Under the pieces are notes generated by a model. That model was not told the origin of the DNA. It did not search any database and saw only the letters and a program-made list of their open reading frames with translations. This document shows positions 49,502 through 58,640 of a stretch of DNA of 64,000 bases, one piece after another. How positions within the stretch are numbered: position 1 is the stretch's first letter; each line of letters starts with the position of its first letter. Both the position numbers and the translations under genes were made by a program. The DNA comes from Senegalimassilia faecalis. GTDB taxonomy: Bacteria > Actinomycetota > Coriobacteriia > Coriobacteriales > Eggerthellaceae. The stretch covers positions 1,364,001 to 1,428,000 of the forward strand of contig NZ_SDPW01000001.1 in NCBI RefSeq assembly GCF_004135645.1. Reading direction: 5' to 3'.

Positions 49502-50470
49502 TCACAAGGCGTCGGTGAATCTGAGGTTCAGATCAACGGGGGTCGAGATGCCGGAAACGCTACCGCTGTTCGTGTATTGCCACAGTGCGAAGTCGAACTG
49601 CCCGGAAGGCTGGTTGGCGTTGTATTCCGCGAACCACACAAGGCGACCTTCCAAATCGCTGAGGTTAAGGCGGGCGATGTCCACTTTGTTGCCGTAAATC
49701 ATCGACGTGTACCCGGCCGCCTCGACGCGCTCGCAAAATGCCCTTGCGGCGGCCGTGAGCGTGGCGCGGTCGACATTGTTGCCGCGCGCACCTGTGGTGG
49801 TGTCCTGCTCGTGGTCGAACACGATGGGCAAGTCCAAGTTGCGTCCGTTTAACAAGCTCAAGACAAGGTCGGCTTCCTGCTGCGCTTCTTCAACGCTGGT
49901 TGCCTGCGAGTAGAAATACGTGCCAACTTGCAGGCCGGCTGCAGCGGCGTTGCTGAGATTTTCCTCGAACATGCTGTCGGTGAACAACCCGCCTTCGGTG
50001 GTGCCGCGATATCCTGCGCGCACGAACGCAAACGAGATGCCGTCGTTTTTCACAGCTGGCCAATTGATGGAGCCCTGAAGTTCGGACACATCGATGCCTA
50101 CCTGTGATTTCTGCACGCCGTTTTCCGTATAGGTCATGCGGTCGCCTGAAAGAGCAAGGCCGGAAAAGTCGTAGGGACTGACGTAGGCAGTGCGTGATGA
50201 GCTGCTAGGGGCTTCGGCATTAGAAGCAGGCTGGCTCAGAAATGTGGTTGTGGCAATTCCCGTAACAACCGCAAGTGCCACAAGGGCTGCAACTGCAAGA
50301 GGGATGCGCGGAAACGAGGGCTTCGACTGATGTGCACGCGTACGCGTAGGCGCAGTGCGCGTGCGGGATGCGCTCGCGCGTCCATGCGAAGATGCTTGTC
50401 GATTGCGCGCTACATGCTGCTGGTTTGTTGGCCGGTGTGTTGCCGGAGTGCTGTTTCGTTTTTTATCCAT
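49502..50470 (-). CDS. GH25 lysozyme, membrane-anchored or secreted
   Basis: The 322-residue protein has a 55-residue basic Arg/Thr/Ser-rich cytoplasmic tail and one hydrophobic segment (about 57-79). After a Ser/Ala linker, a glycoside hydrolase 25 domain has QVGIDVSELQGSINW (Asp127), FAFVRAGYRG, GTYFYSQA, the catalytic DxE in PIVFDHEQD (Asp219, Glu221), MIYGNK and FALWQYTNSGSVSGI. It cleaves peptidoglycan between MurNAc and GlcNAc. No signal peptidase site is obvious, so a signal anchor is likely. Confidence 0.88.
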   Translation of the reverse strand: MDKKRNSTPATHRPTNQQHVARNRQASSHGRASASRTRTAPTRTRAHQSKPSFPRIPLAVAALVALAVVTGIATTTFLSQPASNAEAPSSSSRTAYVSPYDFSGLALSGDRMTYTENGVQKSQVGIDVSELQGSINWPAVKNDGISFAFVRAGYRGTTEGGLFTDSMFEENLSNAAAAGLQVGTYFYSQATSVEEAQQEADLVLSLLNGRNLDLPIVFDHEQDTTTGARGNNVDRATLTAAARAFCERVEAAGYTSMIYGNKVDIARLNLSDLEGRLVWFAEYNANQPSGQFDFALWQYTNSGSVSGISTPVDLNLRFTDAL

Positions 50471-50610
50471 AAGATAATCCTAGCAAACGCAATGAATTAC
50501 AACCGTTCTACAGCCGCTATAGACGCGGGGATTTCAGATGCCGTTCACAGCCATTTCACGCCGCTTGAACGCATCTTTTCAATGACAGAACTATTGCAGA
50601 CCCGCTTTCA

Positions 50611-50640
50611 ATAAGTTAACTATATAATTATAAGTAAAAT
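50611..50640 (+). promoter_or_regulatory. AT-rich promoter upstream of the Rrf2 gene
   Basis: A 30-base AT island in otherwise GC-rich DNA contains TATAAT (50623-50628) and the near-palindromic run TTAACTATATAATTATAA, suited to autoregulation by an Rrf2 protein. Confidence 0.4.
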
Positions 50641-50766
50641 GCACAGCAAGATTCTCAACCGCCATATGCAGGGATTCACCGTGAAGGAATGACCTTGTAC
50701 TCGCGGAGCAAGCGCATCCAGGTTCGTCCAAAGGCGACGAACGGCAATAAAGGTGGATCGATACGT

Positions 50767-51195
50767 ATGATGGTTTCAACTCGTGGGCGCTATGCGCTCC
50801 GTCTCATAATAGACATTGCAAAGCAGGGGCAAGCCGGCGCGCTTGTTGCCATGCGCCAGTCCGCCGAACGGCTGGGCTTGTCGGTGAAGTATCTCGAGCA
50901 GCTTGGCGGTGCGCTTGTGCGCGGCGGCGTGCTGAAAAGCATTCGCGGTGTGAATGGCGGGTACTACCTTGAACGCTCGCCTGCCGAAATCTGCATCGGG
51001 GATGTGCTGCGGGCAACGGAAGGATCGTGCATGCCCGTAAGCTGCTTGGACGATGAAGCCGTGTGCGAACGGGTTGATGCGTGCGAGGCGCGCGAATTCT
51101 GGCGCGGCATGGGAGACGCCATCACGGACTACATGGATAGCATGACGCTGGCCGATGTGCTGAAACTTGGCGAAGAGCAAGAGCGTCCGGAATAG
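50767..51195 (+). CDS. Rrf2 family transcriptional regulator
   Basis: The 142-residue protein begins MVSTRGRYALRLIIDIAKQG and has the winged-helix core SAERLGLSVKYLEQLGGALVRGGVLKSIRGVNGGYYLER, as in IscR and CymR. Four Cys (88, 93, 100, 106) follow, of which three could bind an Fe-S cluster as in IscR. CymR-type regulators lack them, so an Fe-S sensor is more likely. AAAGGTGG precedes the ATG. No isc/suf or cysteine genes are in the window to name the target. Confidence 0.88.
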   Translation: MMVSTRGRYALRLIIDIAKQGQAGALVAMRQSAERLGLSVKYLEQLGGALVRGGVLKSIRGVNGGYYLERSPAEICIGDVLRATEGSCMPVSCLDDEAVCERVDACEAREFWRGMGDAITDYMDSMTLADVLKLGEEQERPE

Positions 51196-51210
51196 GGCGT
51201 TGCGGGGCTA

Positions 51211-51248
51211 GTGGGGCGCGGCTGGAAACAGTCGCGCCCCACTTTTTC
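51211..51248 (+). terminator. Intrinsic terminator of the Rrf2 gene
   Basis: GTGGGGCGCG pairs with CGCGCCCCAC over 10 bp, followed by TTTTT. Confidence 0.85.
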
Positions 51249-51256
51249 GCGGGCGG

Positions 51257-52768
51257 CTAGCTTTCGTCGAGTGCGGTCTGCTTGATGCGCTGCGCCAAAT
51301 CAGCGCCGCGGTCGCCGAACTGCAGGTTCGCGTTGTGCGCGAAAAACCGTTCGTTGCCGTGGGCGTTGATGAACGCCATGCTGTAGCGGTTTGCCGACAG
51401 GTCGGTGATAAGCAGCAGCATCTCCTGGCCTTCGCCAAATGCCTGTTCGGCGAATGCAAGCGCGTTGTCAAGCGACTGCTCGCCTTCGCCGACGCGCTGC
51501 TCAAGCTTGTCAAGCAACGCTCCGAACGCTTCTTTCACCTGGTCAAACGTGAGGGTTCCTCCATTGGAGGCCAGGCGCTGCGCGCGTTCAAGCACCTCAA
51601 GCGCGCGCTCGTACGAACGATATTTCTGCTCGGAAAGCAGACCGCTTGCCCGGTCGGTGCGCAAAAGCTGCTGGATGTTCGCTTCAAGCTCGCGCACGGC
51701 CTCGGTGGCATCGCTCGTTTCGCTTTGGGCCAGCGTATCGCGCAGTCCCATAAGACGGGGGTGCGTAAACTCAACAGCGCCCTCTTCCAGAACCGCTTCG
51801 CGCAATGCGTTCGAAAGCGCATCGGAAATCAGCCCCACCAGCGACACCCGTTCGTCGAACGGCGCCTCCTGCGCGCGCTGCGCAACATCGGCCTCGGCCG
51901 TGCCGGCAAGGATGCGGTCGATTTGGTAATCGGAACGGTATTTCGTGAACAGGTCGTAATACACGGCGAAGCGCTTGGCTATTTCGGGCGCCTGCACGTA
52001 TTGCCCGATAAGGATATCGTCGACGGGTAGGTCCTGCGCTTCGTACAGCTTGATGGCGCTGGAAAGGTCGTCCCAGCCGCGCGCCGTGATGAACTCCTTG
52101 CCGTCTGCGGTGGTCTCAAGGTGATAGAAGTGCTCCTGCTCAACGTCAAGGTACGTGATGACGGCGGGATGCACGCCGCTGGCCAGGGCATATTCGCGCC
52201 ACGCCTGGTAGTCGGGCTCAACATCGATGCGCTTGAGGCGGTCCCACGTTGCCAGGTCGAAATCGCGCGCCGTGCGGTTGTATTCGGGCGGGTTGCCGGC
52301 GGTCACCACGATCCACCCCTCGGGCACCTTGTGGCGGCCGAACACTTTGTACTGCAAGAACTGCAGCATGGCGGGCGTGAGCGTTTCGGACACGCAGTTG
52401 ATTTCGTCAAGGAACAGGATGCCCTCGGCGTGCCCCGTCTGCTCGATAGAGTCGTACACGGCGGCGATGATTTCGCTCATGGTGTACTCGGATACGTCGT
52501 ACGTTTCGCCGCCGTACTGCTTTTGCACGATGAACGGCAGGCCCAGCGCGCTTTGGCGCGTGTGGTGCGTCATGGAGTAGGCCACGAACCCCACGTCAAG
52601 CTCTTGGGCTATCTGTTCGACGATGGCGGTTTTGCCGATGCCCGGCGCGCCAAGCAGGAAAACGGGGCGCTGGCGTTGGGGCGGCAGGGCGTAGCCGCCG
52701 AACTCGTCTTTTGCGAAATACGCTTGCATGGTGTACTTGATTTGCTGTTTGGCTTGTTTGATATCCAT
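51257..52768 (-). CDS. MoxR-type AAA+ ATPase
   Basis: The 503-residue protein has an AAA+ core of the MoxR kind: Walker A GAPGIGKT (40-47), Walker B ILFLDE (117-122) followed by INCVSETLTPAMLQFLQY, sensor 1 VVTAGNPPEYN (155-164) and an arginine region WDRLKRIDVEP. A C-terminal ~250-residue helical part (for example EANIQQLLRTDRASGLLSEQ) is unlike short MoxR proteins. Such ATPases act with VWA partners as chaperones that mature or load metal into client enzymes. Its partner gene lies 33 bases upstream on the same strand. Confidence 0.82.
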   Translation of the reverse strand: MDIKQAKQQIKYTMQAYFAKDEFGGYALPPQRQRPVFLLGAPGIGKTAIVEQIAQELDVGFVAYSMTHHTRQSALGLPFIVQKQYGGETYDVSEYTMSEIIAAVYDSIEQTGHAEGILFLDEINCVSETLTPAMLQFLQYKVFGRHKVPEGWIVVTAGNPPEYNRTARDFDLATWDRLKRIDVEPDYQAWREYALASGVHPAVITYLDVEQEHFYHLETTADGKEFITARGWDDLSSAIKLYEAQDLPVDDILIGQYVQAPEIAKRFAVYYDLFTKYRSDYQIDRILAGTAEADVAQRAQEAPFDERVSLVGLISDALSNALREAVLEEGAVEFTHPRLMGLRDTLAQSETSDATEAVRELEANIQQLLRTDRASGLLSEQKYRSYERALEVLERAQRLASNGGTLTFDQVKEAFGALLDKLEQRVGEGEQSLDNALAFAEQAFGEGQEMLLLITDLSANRYSMAFINAHGNERFFAHNANLQFGDRGADLAQRIKQTALDES

Positions 52769-52801
52769 GGTGGCTCCTTGTCGGTTGCATGGCGCGGGGC
52801 G

Positions 52802-54343
52802 TTATGCCAGGTCAGGTTCTTGTTCTAAGAACGTATCGTCCAACACGGCCTTCATGGCCCACGGCGGTACGGGCGCGCTTGCATCGGCGGTTTCCTCGTC
52901 GGGGAATACAAACGCGGTATCGAACGCGGGCTTGCGGGCGGGGTAGGTTCCTTGGCCGTCGGTGAAATACAGCAGCCCGCCAAGGTTCGTGAATTCTCCC
53001 TGATCGATGGCGTTTTGCACGTACGCGAACACGGGGCGGAAATCCGTGCCGCCAAGGCCTTTGACCTCAAGCGCGTTCAGATAGTCGTTCAAGTCGTCCA
53101 GGCTTTCGATGCGCGCGACGTCCGTGACGGCCGCGTCGCACTGCACCAGGTGCACGTTCATGTGCGCAAAGAAGCTGGTCTCATTGGCAAGAACGCTGTA
53201 CGTGCGCTCGAGAAAGCGCCTGACCAGGCCGTCTTTCGTGGACGCCGATGTGTCGATGGCTATGACGAAATCCCTGATGCGGCGCTGCTCCACGTATTCA
53301 AGCGGTTCGATAAGCGGCAGATTGCCGTAACGGGAAAGCCCGTAGCAGTAATAGACGTAGTCGAACTCGTCGTCGTTGACGTGCACATGCTCGCCCATGT
53401 GGGCGAACTTGCGCAGAAACGTGGTGAAGTCGCGCCGCTTGCGGGTGACGGCGCGCAGGTTCATGGAAAGGTTCGACCCCTCTACGCCCCACAGCTTCAC
53501 GTAGGAGTCAAGCTGCACGCCCATCTCGTACGCCGCGTTTTTCCACTGCTCGCGCGAGCGGTCCAGGTTCACCGTGTTGGCGAAGCGGTTTGCGGCAACG
53601 CCGCGCGCCTGCTCGGGGGCCTGCTTTTCGGTGATGTCGTCAAGCGACATGCCGCGGTGCGCCTTGTGGTTCGGCTTAGCGTTGCGCGCTTCGGGCGGCA
53701 GGGGCGCATCGGTGCCGTTTTTGCCTGCTTGCGAAGCGGGAGCTGCAGGCTGCGTTTCGGCGTTTTCTTGCCGCTGCCCCTGTTCTTTTTCGCGCTGCTG
53801 CGCTTCTTGCGCGGCCATGCGGTGCCATGGCTCGTGGTCGTCGACGGCGAACGGGGCGCGCAGCTCGGCTAAGGCTTCGGGCGAAAGCTCCTGGTCAACA
53901 AGCGTGTGGTAGATTGCTTCAGCGGTTAGGTGCGGGCATACGGCTTGCAGGCGCGCAACAGCTGCGGCCTGCGCTGCTGTGCGGCCCGAGCGTGTGTTCG
54001 GCAGGTCAAGTTGCGTGATGGCGGCTTCAACGGCTATGTCGCACGCGGCGTCCCAGCAGGCGGCATGCATGGCCGCCGTGGGGAACGGGTGCAGAAATAC
54101 GTTGTGCAGCATGACGTGCAGATAGGCGCGCGCAAGGTCTTCGGGGCTGTCCACGAAGCGTTGCGCGATGTCTGCGGGGTCGAACCGCAAGTACGTGCCA
54201 TCGGTTGCAAGCGTTTGACCGGGAATGGAAAGCGGTTTGACCTGGGAAAACGCAGCGTTTAAGAAACGCAGGCTTGCAAGAAGCTTGTTGCGCGTGAGGT
54301 CAAGCGCTTCTTGCGCAAGTCGTGCGGTAGCGTTCGCGCTCAC
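52802..54343 (-). CDS. VWA-like domain protein (DUF2201-type), partner of the MoxR ATPase
   Basis: The 513-residue protein has an N-terminal part resembling the putative metallopeptidase half of DUF2201 proteins (AYLHVMLHNVFLHPF in place of an HExxH helix), a Gln/Glu-rich linker (about 195-240) and a C-terminal VWA-like domain with the MIDAS DTSAS near residue 360, LVQCDAAV, GLGGTDFRPVFAYV and LLYFTDGQG. The GTG at 54343 follows GGGAGGGGACC; a longer frame extends 45 codons upstream without a ribosome site. It lies upstream of the ATPase in one transcript. Confidence 0.78.
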   Translation of the reverse strand: MSANATARLAQEALDLTRNKLLASLRFLNAAFSQVKPLSIPGQTLATDGTYLRFDPADIAQRFVDSPEDLARAYLHVMLHNVFLHPFPTAAMHAACWDAACDIAVEAAITQLDLPNTRSGRTAAQAAAVARLQAVCPHLTAEAIYHTLVDQELSPEALAELRAPFAVDDHEPWHRMAAQEAQQREKEQGQRQENAETQPAAPASQAGKNGTDAPLPPEARNAKPNHKAHRGMSLDDITEKQAPEQARGVAANRFANTVNLDRSREQWKNAAYEMGVQLDSYVKLWGVEGSNLSMNLRAVTRKRRDFTTFLRKFAHMGEHVHVNDDEFDYVYYCYGLSRYGNLPLIEPLEYVEQRRIRDFVIAIDTSASTKDGLVRRFLERTYSVLANETSFFAHMNVHLVQCDAAVTDVARIESLDDLNDYLNALEVKGLGGTDFRPVFAYVQNAIDQGEFTNLGGLLYFTDGQGTYPARKPAFDTAFVFPDEETADASAPVPPWAMKAVLDDTFLEQEPDLA

Positions 54344-54437
54344 GGTCCCCTCCCTTCGCGCTTGATTTCGCTTTCGGTCGCAGTGTAGCATGGGCGACTG
54401 ACAGGGTAAACCGGTTTCAGGAGCGGGGGGTGCGGCG

Positions 54438-56474
54438 ATGGCGGCATCGGCGAAGATGGTGTTTTCCGAAGGGGGCAAAACGCCCGAAGATGTGGTGCGG
54501 CGTGCGCTTGCGGCGCCGGTTTCGCTTGAACTTGACGACGTGCGCGTGGTGCGGCCTGGGCGTGCTGCAGCGGGTGAAGTGTGGTCGCCGCAGCTGCTTC
54601 CGTATCGCGAATGGACAGGCGCGGCGGCGTCGGGCGCTGCTGAGGTTGCGGGGTCGGCGGACGGGGATTTGCTGTCTGCTGGGTCGCTGGGTATGGGCGT
54701 TGATGACGCTCGCCGCGCGAACCTGCTGGCGTTGGCGGCAACGCAGCACGATGTTGGCGGCGCGGCGGCCGTTGCCGTGCCGCAGCATGATGCGGACTTG
54801 TGCGCCGTCTCTGTGCAGCAAGAGGACGAAGGCTATGCGCTTGTTGGGTTTGACCTGCGAATACTTGCAGAAGCAGCAGGGGTGGCCACGGACCTTGTTG
54901 TTGTGCTGCCGTCGTTTGTGGACGGAAAGCCCGTCGTGCGCATCGCGCCCGGGGCGTTCGCGCGGCGGTTGGTACGCGGTATCGGCGTTGACGTGCTGGT
55001 GGTGCCGGACACGGTTCGCCGTATCGGGGCAGGCGCGTTTTCCGCGCTTCCGGGTCGGCATATCCATTTAGGGGCGGCCGTGAGCACGGGCGGCGAGCAG
55101 GCGTGCGATTTGCTTGGCGTCACGCCTCCGCTTGAGCGTCGCACGTACTCGGTCAGCGCCGGCAACGTCAGCTATCGCGCGGACGGGGGCAGCTTGCTTT
55201 CCGCGGATGGGGAGCACTTGCTGTTCTTTGCGCCGCCCTATGCGGCGGATTGCGCGCTTCCCGAGGGTGTGAAGTTCGTTGGCGAATACGCGTTTTGCCA
55301 GGGTTGCGCCACGCCGCACGTGGTGCGCGCTTCGCAGGGGCTGACTCAGGTGAAAGCGCGGCAATGGGACGACGCGCTGTGGATATGCCCTGATGAAGCG
55401 CCTGCGGCTGCGCGGCTTCGCAAGCGTGGCGTGCGCGTATGCGGGCTTGCTGCGGCGCATCGGGATGCATGCTGGTTCGACCTTGAAGGGCCGGACGCGG
55501 TGCTGGTTGCCGGGCCGCCCGCTCCCACGTCGGCTTCGAAGCGCTTTGCCCGAGCTGCCGCCGAGGCCCGCGCAACTTCGGCGTCCGATGGGACCGCCGT
55601 TGTGGACGCCGACGAAGCGGCCGCGCGCGCGGAAGCGAACGATTGCGGCGGCTTGGTGTCGGGCGGCAGGTTGGGGCCGGTGGGGCAGGGGCCCTCGGCC
55701 GCCGCGCTTGCGCGCCCTGCTGCCAACCGTCTGCTGGAGCTTCCGACGGAAGTTGCGGGCAAGCCGCTTGCTTCCGTTGCCGCCCGGGCGTTGCCTTACG
55801 CGCCGCAAACCGTGGTGATTCCCGTATCGGTGCGCGCTATCGGCGACGGCAACCAGTGCCGGGGCACGCGCAGGCTTGTGCTGCCCGAAGGCCTTGAGCG
55901 CGTCGGCGCGCACTGCTTCTGCTCGCGCACGTTGGAGACGGTGGCGCTTCCGCGCACGCTGCGCAGCGTTGGCGCGGGCAGCTTCGAGTTCGCCGTGTGT
56001 CGCTTGGCGCACAGGGGCGTGTGCGTGCACGTGCCGGCCGACCAGCTGCTCAGTTGCTTTCGTGAGGATGCACCTGAAGGTTGTGACCCATTTGACCTGG
56101 TGAAATATGACGAAGTGCTGCGGGCGGGCAAAAACGTTCCCGATCGGTTGGGCGCGCTGCTGCACCGTCTTGCGGCCCCGGTGGGCATAAGCGATTCCGA
56201 CCACGCGGCGTTTGCGGACGAGGTGCGCTCGTTTGGGCGCGAGGCGCTTGTGCGCGTTGCGCGCGAAGGCGACGTGTCGATGGTGCGCGCGCTTGCCGAT
56301 GCGGGGCTGCTTGACGGCGCGCGTTTCGACGTGCAGATCGAGCTGCTGCGCCAGGCGAACCGTATGGATTGCGTCGCGTATCTGATGGAGTGGCATCGTA
56401 AGCAGGCTGGTGCAGCTTGTTCGGGTGAAGGCGGCTCGGCCGGTCGGGGGATTCGCGACCGCTTCGCCTTATAG
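54438..56474 (+). CDS. BspA-like leucine-rich repeat protein with helical C-terminal repeat
   Basis: The 678-residue protein has no signal peptide or membrane helix. BspA-type repeat units (xIPxxVxxIGxxAF) appear at about 155-205 (VVPDTVRRIGAGAF), 274-290 (LPEGVKFVGEYAF) and in a second block at roughly 440-520 (IPVSVRAIGDGN, LPEGLERVGAHCF, LPRTLRSVGAGSF). Between them is an Ala-rich, low-complexity stretch (about 365-430). The last ~90 residues read as ankyrin-like helices (EALVRVAREGDVSMVRALADAGLLDG). Usually BspA-like proteins are secreted; this one looks cytoplasmic. It is divergent from the VWA/MoxR pair, 94 bases away. Function unknown. Confidence 0.65.
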   Translation: MAASAKMVFSEGGKTPEDVVRRALAAPVSLELDDVRVVRPGRAAAGEVWSPQLLPYREWTGAAASGAAEVAGSADGDLLSAGSLGMGVDDARRANLLALAATQHDVGGAAAVAVPQHDADLCAVSVQQEDEGYALVGFDLRILAEAAGVATDLVVVLPSFVDGKPVVRIAPGAFARRLVRGIGVDVLVVPDTVRRIGAGAFSALPGRHIHLGAAVSTGGEQACDLLGVTPPLERRTYSVSAGNVSYRADGGSLLSADGEHLLFFAPPYAADCALPEGVKFVGEYAFCQGCATPHVVRASQGLTQVKARQWDDALWICPDEAPAAARLRKRGVRVCGLAAAHRDACWFDLEGPDAVLVAGPPAPTSASKRFARAAAEARATSASDGTAVVDADEAAARAEANDCGGLVSGGRLGPVGQGPSAAALARPAANRLLELPTEVAGKPLASVAARALPYAPQTVVIPVSVRAIGDGNQCRGTRRLVLPEGLERVGAHCFCSRTLETVALPRTLRSVGAGSFEFAVCRLAHRGVCVHVPADQLLSCFREDAPEGCDPFDLVKYDEVLRAGKNVPDRLGALLHRLAAPVGISDSDHAAFADEVRSFGREALVRVAREGDVSMVRALADAGLLDGARFDVQIELLRQANRMDCVAYLMEWHRKQAGAACSGEGGSAGRGIRDRFAL

Positions 56475-56569
56475 TGGGCGCGCGGCCGGCGCAAGCGGCG
56501 TTGGGCGCTTGCGGCCAGCGCGCCGGCAAGGTTTCGCGCGCATGTGCGCAACATTCGTGCGCGTTGTGC

Positions 56570-56604
56570 GTTCCGCGACGAACCACCCGGTTCACTGGTA
56601 TACT
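56570..56604 (+). promoter_or_regulatory. recN promoter with GTTC/GAAC half-sites
   Basis: TGGTATACT (56596-56604) is an extended -10. Just upstream GTTC (56570), GAAC (56580) and GTTC (56590) recur every 10 bases in alternating orientation. They are LexA-like half-sites, but with six rather than four spacer bases. Confidence 0.4.
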
Positions 56605-56666
56605 GGCATATAGAACAACCGTACGTTTTAATAAGGCGCGCTTAGCCGCATGCAAGGGGAAACGCG

Positions 56667-58331
56667 ATGATCGACGAAATACAAGTTCGGAATCTGGCGC
56701 TTATCAAACAGGCGTCGCTTGTTCCGGCGCCGGGGCTGACGGTGCTTACCGGCGAAACGGGTGCTGGCAAAACGGCGTTGCTGTCTGCGTTGAAGCTGCT
56801 TATGGGCGTGCGCGCCGATAAGGATTTCGTGCGCGATGGCGAGCAATCGCTTGAGGTATCCGGGCGCTTTTTCGGCCTTGCGAATGCCGAAGGGCCTGAT
56901 GGGGATGAGGAAGCATCTGACGAGCTGGTTGCCACCAGGCGCGTAAGCTCGGACGGCCGATCGCGCGTAACGCTTGATGGGCGCATGGCCAGCGTGCGCG
57001 AGCTTGCGGCGCGCGTGGCGTCCACTATCGATTTGTGCGGACAACACGAGCAGCAACAGCTTATGAAGCCGACGGCCCACGTGCGCATGCTCGATGCATG
57101 GGCGGGCGAGGTGGTTGCGGTGCCGCAAAATGCCTACAAGCAGGCGTTTTCCCAGGCGAAGGCTGCAGCGGAAGAGCTTGACCACGTGCTGAACGCAGGC
57201 GCGGCTTCGTCGGCAAAGCTTGACGAGGCGCGTTTTGCCCTGGAGCGCATCGATGCGGTGGGCCCGCGCGAGGGCGAGTACGAGGAGCTGTCCGCGCGCC
57301 TTGCGCGCGCCGAGCATGCCGAGGCGCTTGCGTTGGCGGCGAATCGCGCGCACGAGGTGCTTGGCGGCGACGAGGGCGCAATTGATTTGCTGAACAGCGC
57401 CATCGCCGCGCTTGACGAGGGCGGGCGCTTCGATGCGGATTTGTCGGCGCTGGCGGATTCTTTGCGCGAGGCGGGGTTCGTGCTTGAGGATGTGGCGCGC
57501 TCGGCCCGCGATTATCGCGATGGCGTAGAGTTCGACCCGGAAGCGCTTGAGCAGGACCAAGAGCGCATGTCGGCGCTGCAAGGGTTGCTGCGCGCATATG
57601 GCCCGCGCATGGTCGATGTGCTGGAGGCGCGCGATGAGGCGGCCGATCTGGTTTCTGCCGTCGACGACGCGGCTGAGCGCGAGCGCGCGGCGCGGAAGAA
57701 GGTCGATGCGGCGGAGCAGAAGCTGGCCTCGGCGGCCCAAGCGCTTGACCAGGCGCGCCGCACCGCGGCGCCGCAGTTCGCTGAGCAGGTGACGGCCCAG
57801 ATGAGCCGTCTGGAGATGGGCGGTGCCGAGCTGTTGTGCGAGGCGCGCCCTTTGCCGCGCGAGTCGTGGACACAGGCCGGCCCGTCTGAGGTGGAGTTCC
57901 TGTTCCGGCCGGGGGCTGGCATGCAGGCCCGCCCGCTTGCCCGCATCGCATCGGGCGGCGAAGTCAGTCGCGTTATGCTGGCGATCAAGGTGGTTTTGGG
58001 GCAGGCTGACAGCGTTGACACGCTGGTGTTCGACGAGGTGGACGCCGGCGTTGGCGGTTCAACGGCTGTTGCATTGGCCGATGTGCTGGTTGATTTGGCG
58101 CGAACGCACCAGGTCATTGTGGTAACGCACCTTGCTCAGGTTGCCGTGCGTGGCAACGCTCACTACACCGTCAACAAGGTTGCGGGCACTGATGGCAAGC
58201 CGCAAACGAATTTGCAGCAGCTTTCCGCCGAGCAGCGCCCGGCCGAGATTGCTCGCATGCTGTCAGGCGATGCCACGCAAGCTTCGCTTGCTCATGCGCG
58301 CGAGATGCTTGAAGCTGCCGCAAGGGCTTAG
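56667..58331 (+). CDS. recN: DNA repair protein RecN
   Basis: This SMC-like ATPase acts early in double-strand break repair. The 554-residue protein starts MIDEIQVRNLALI, has Walker A TGETGAGKTALLSAL, a central coiled coil (about residues 150-370) with Ala/Glu/Arg heptads, then the signature IASGGEVSRVMLAIKVVLG, Walker B LVFDEVDAGVGG and VVTHLAQVAVRGNAHYTVNK. ATG follows CAAGGGGAAACGCG. It stands alone here, ended by a strong terminator. Confidence 0.95.
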   Translation: MIDEIQVRNLALIKQASLVPAPGLTVLTGETGAGKTALLSALKLLMGVRADKDFVRDGEQSLEVSGRFFGLANAEGPDGDEEASDELVATRRVSSDGRSRVTLDGRMASVRELAARVASTIDLCGQHEQQQLMKPTAHVRMLDAWAGEVVAVPQNAYKQAFSQAKAAAEELDHVLNAGAASSAKLDEARFALERIDAVGPREGEYEELSARLARAEHAEALALAANRAHEVLGGDEGAIDLLNSAIAALDEGGRFDADLSALADSLREAGFVLEDVARSARDYRDGVEFDPEALEQDQERMSALQGLLRAYGPRMVDVLEARDEAADLVSAVDDAAERERAARKKVDAAEQKLASAAQALDQARRTAAPQFAEQVTAQMSRLEMGGAELLCEARPLPRESWTQAGPSEVEFLFRPGAGMQARPLARIASGGEVSRVMLAIKVVLGQADSVDTLVFDEVDAGVGGSTAVALADVLVDLARTHQVIVVTHLAQVAVRGNAHYTVNKVAGTDGKPQTNLQQLSAEQRPAEIARMLSGDATQASLAHAREMLEAAARA

Positions 58332-58401
58332 CGTAACGCAGCGTTTGGCCGCGCGCGTTTCACACATGGCATGCTTTCCTTAATCAGGCTTGAAGAACGG
58401 G

Positions 58402-58445
58402 AAACCCGGATGATCTTTTCAAGGTCATCCGGGTTTTGTTTTTGT
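58402..58445 (+). terminator. Intrinsic terminator of recN
   Basis: AAACCCGGATGA pairs with TCATCCGGGTTT over 12 bp, followed by TGTTTTTG. The gap 58446-58597 shows no convincing gene. Confidence 0.85.
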
Positions 58446-58597
58446 GCGCGGGACCGTTGCTTGGTGCTGACGGCGGCCTTCTGCAGGTGCGCCTTTGCCT
58501 TGCTGCGAAGTGTCATCCATGCGATCAGCCGTGGGGCGCCCACGCATGCGTTTGGTCAAGCCGTCGAAAACGTCGTTCATGACACGAAAACTTTGTT

Positions 58598-58630
58598 GTG
58601 TTGCAAATGGTGTTGCAAGATGTGTTGCAA
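58598..58630. repeat. Three tandem GTGTTGCAA repeats at 12-base spacing
   Basis: GTGTTGCAA occurs at 58598, 58610 and 58622, separated by ATG and GAT. It lies past the terminator of tRNA-Val. Evenly spaced protein-binding sites next to a tRNA 3' end resemble integrase arm sites, but no integrase gene is in the window. Confidence 0.6.
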
Positions 58631-58640
58631 ACTTGATTCG

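Noticed and set aside
58328-58580. Short minus-strand frames between recN and tRNA-Val, one rich in Lys/Arg/Gln
   Set aside because: They run through the recN terminator stem and lack ribosome sites; the protein-like look comes from the hairpin and the tRNA flank.
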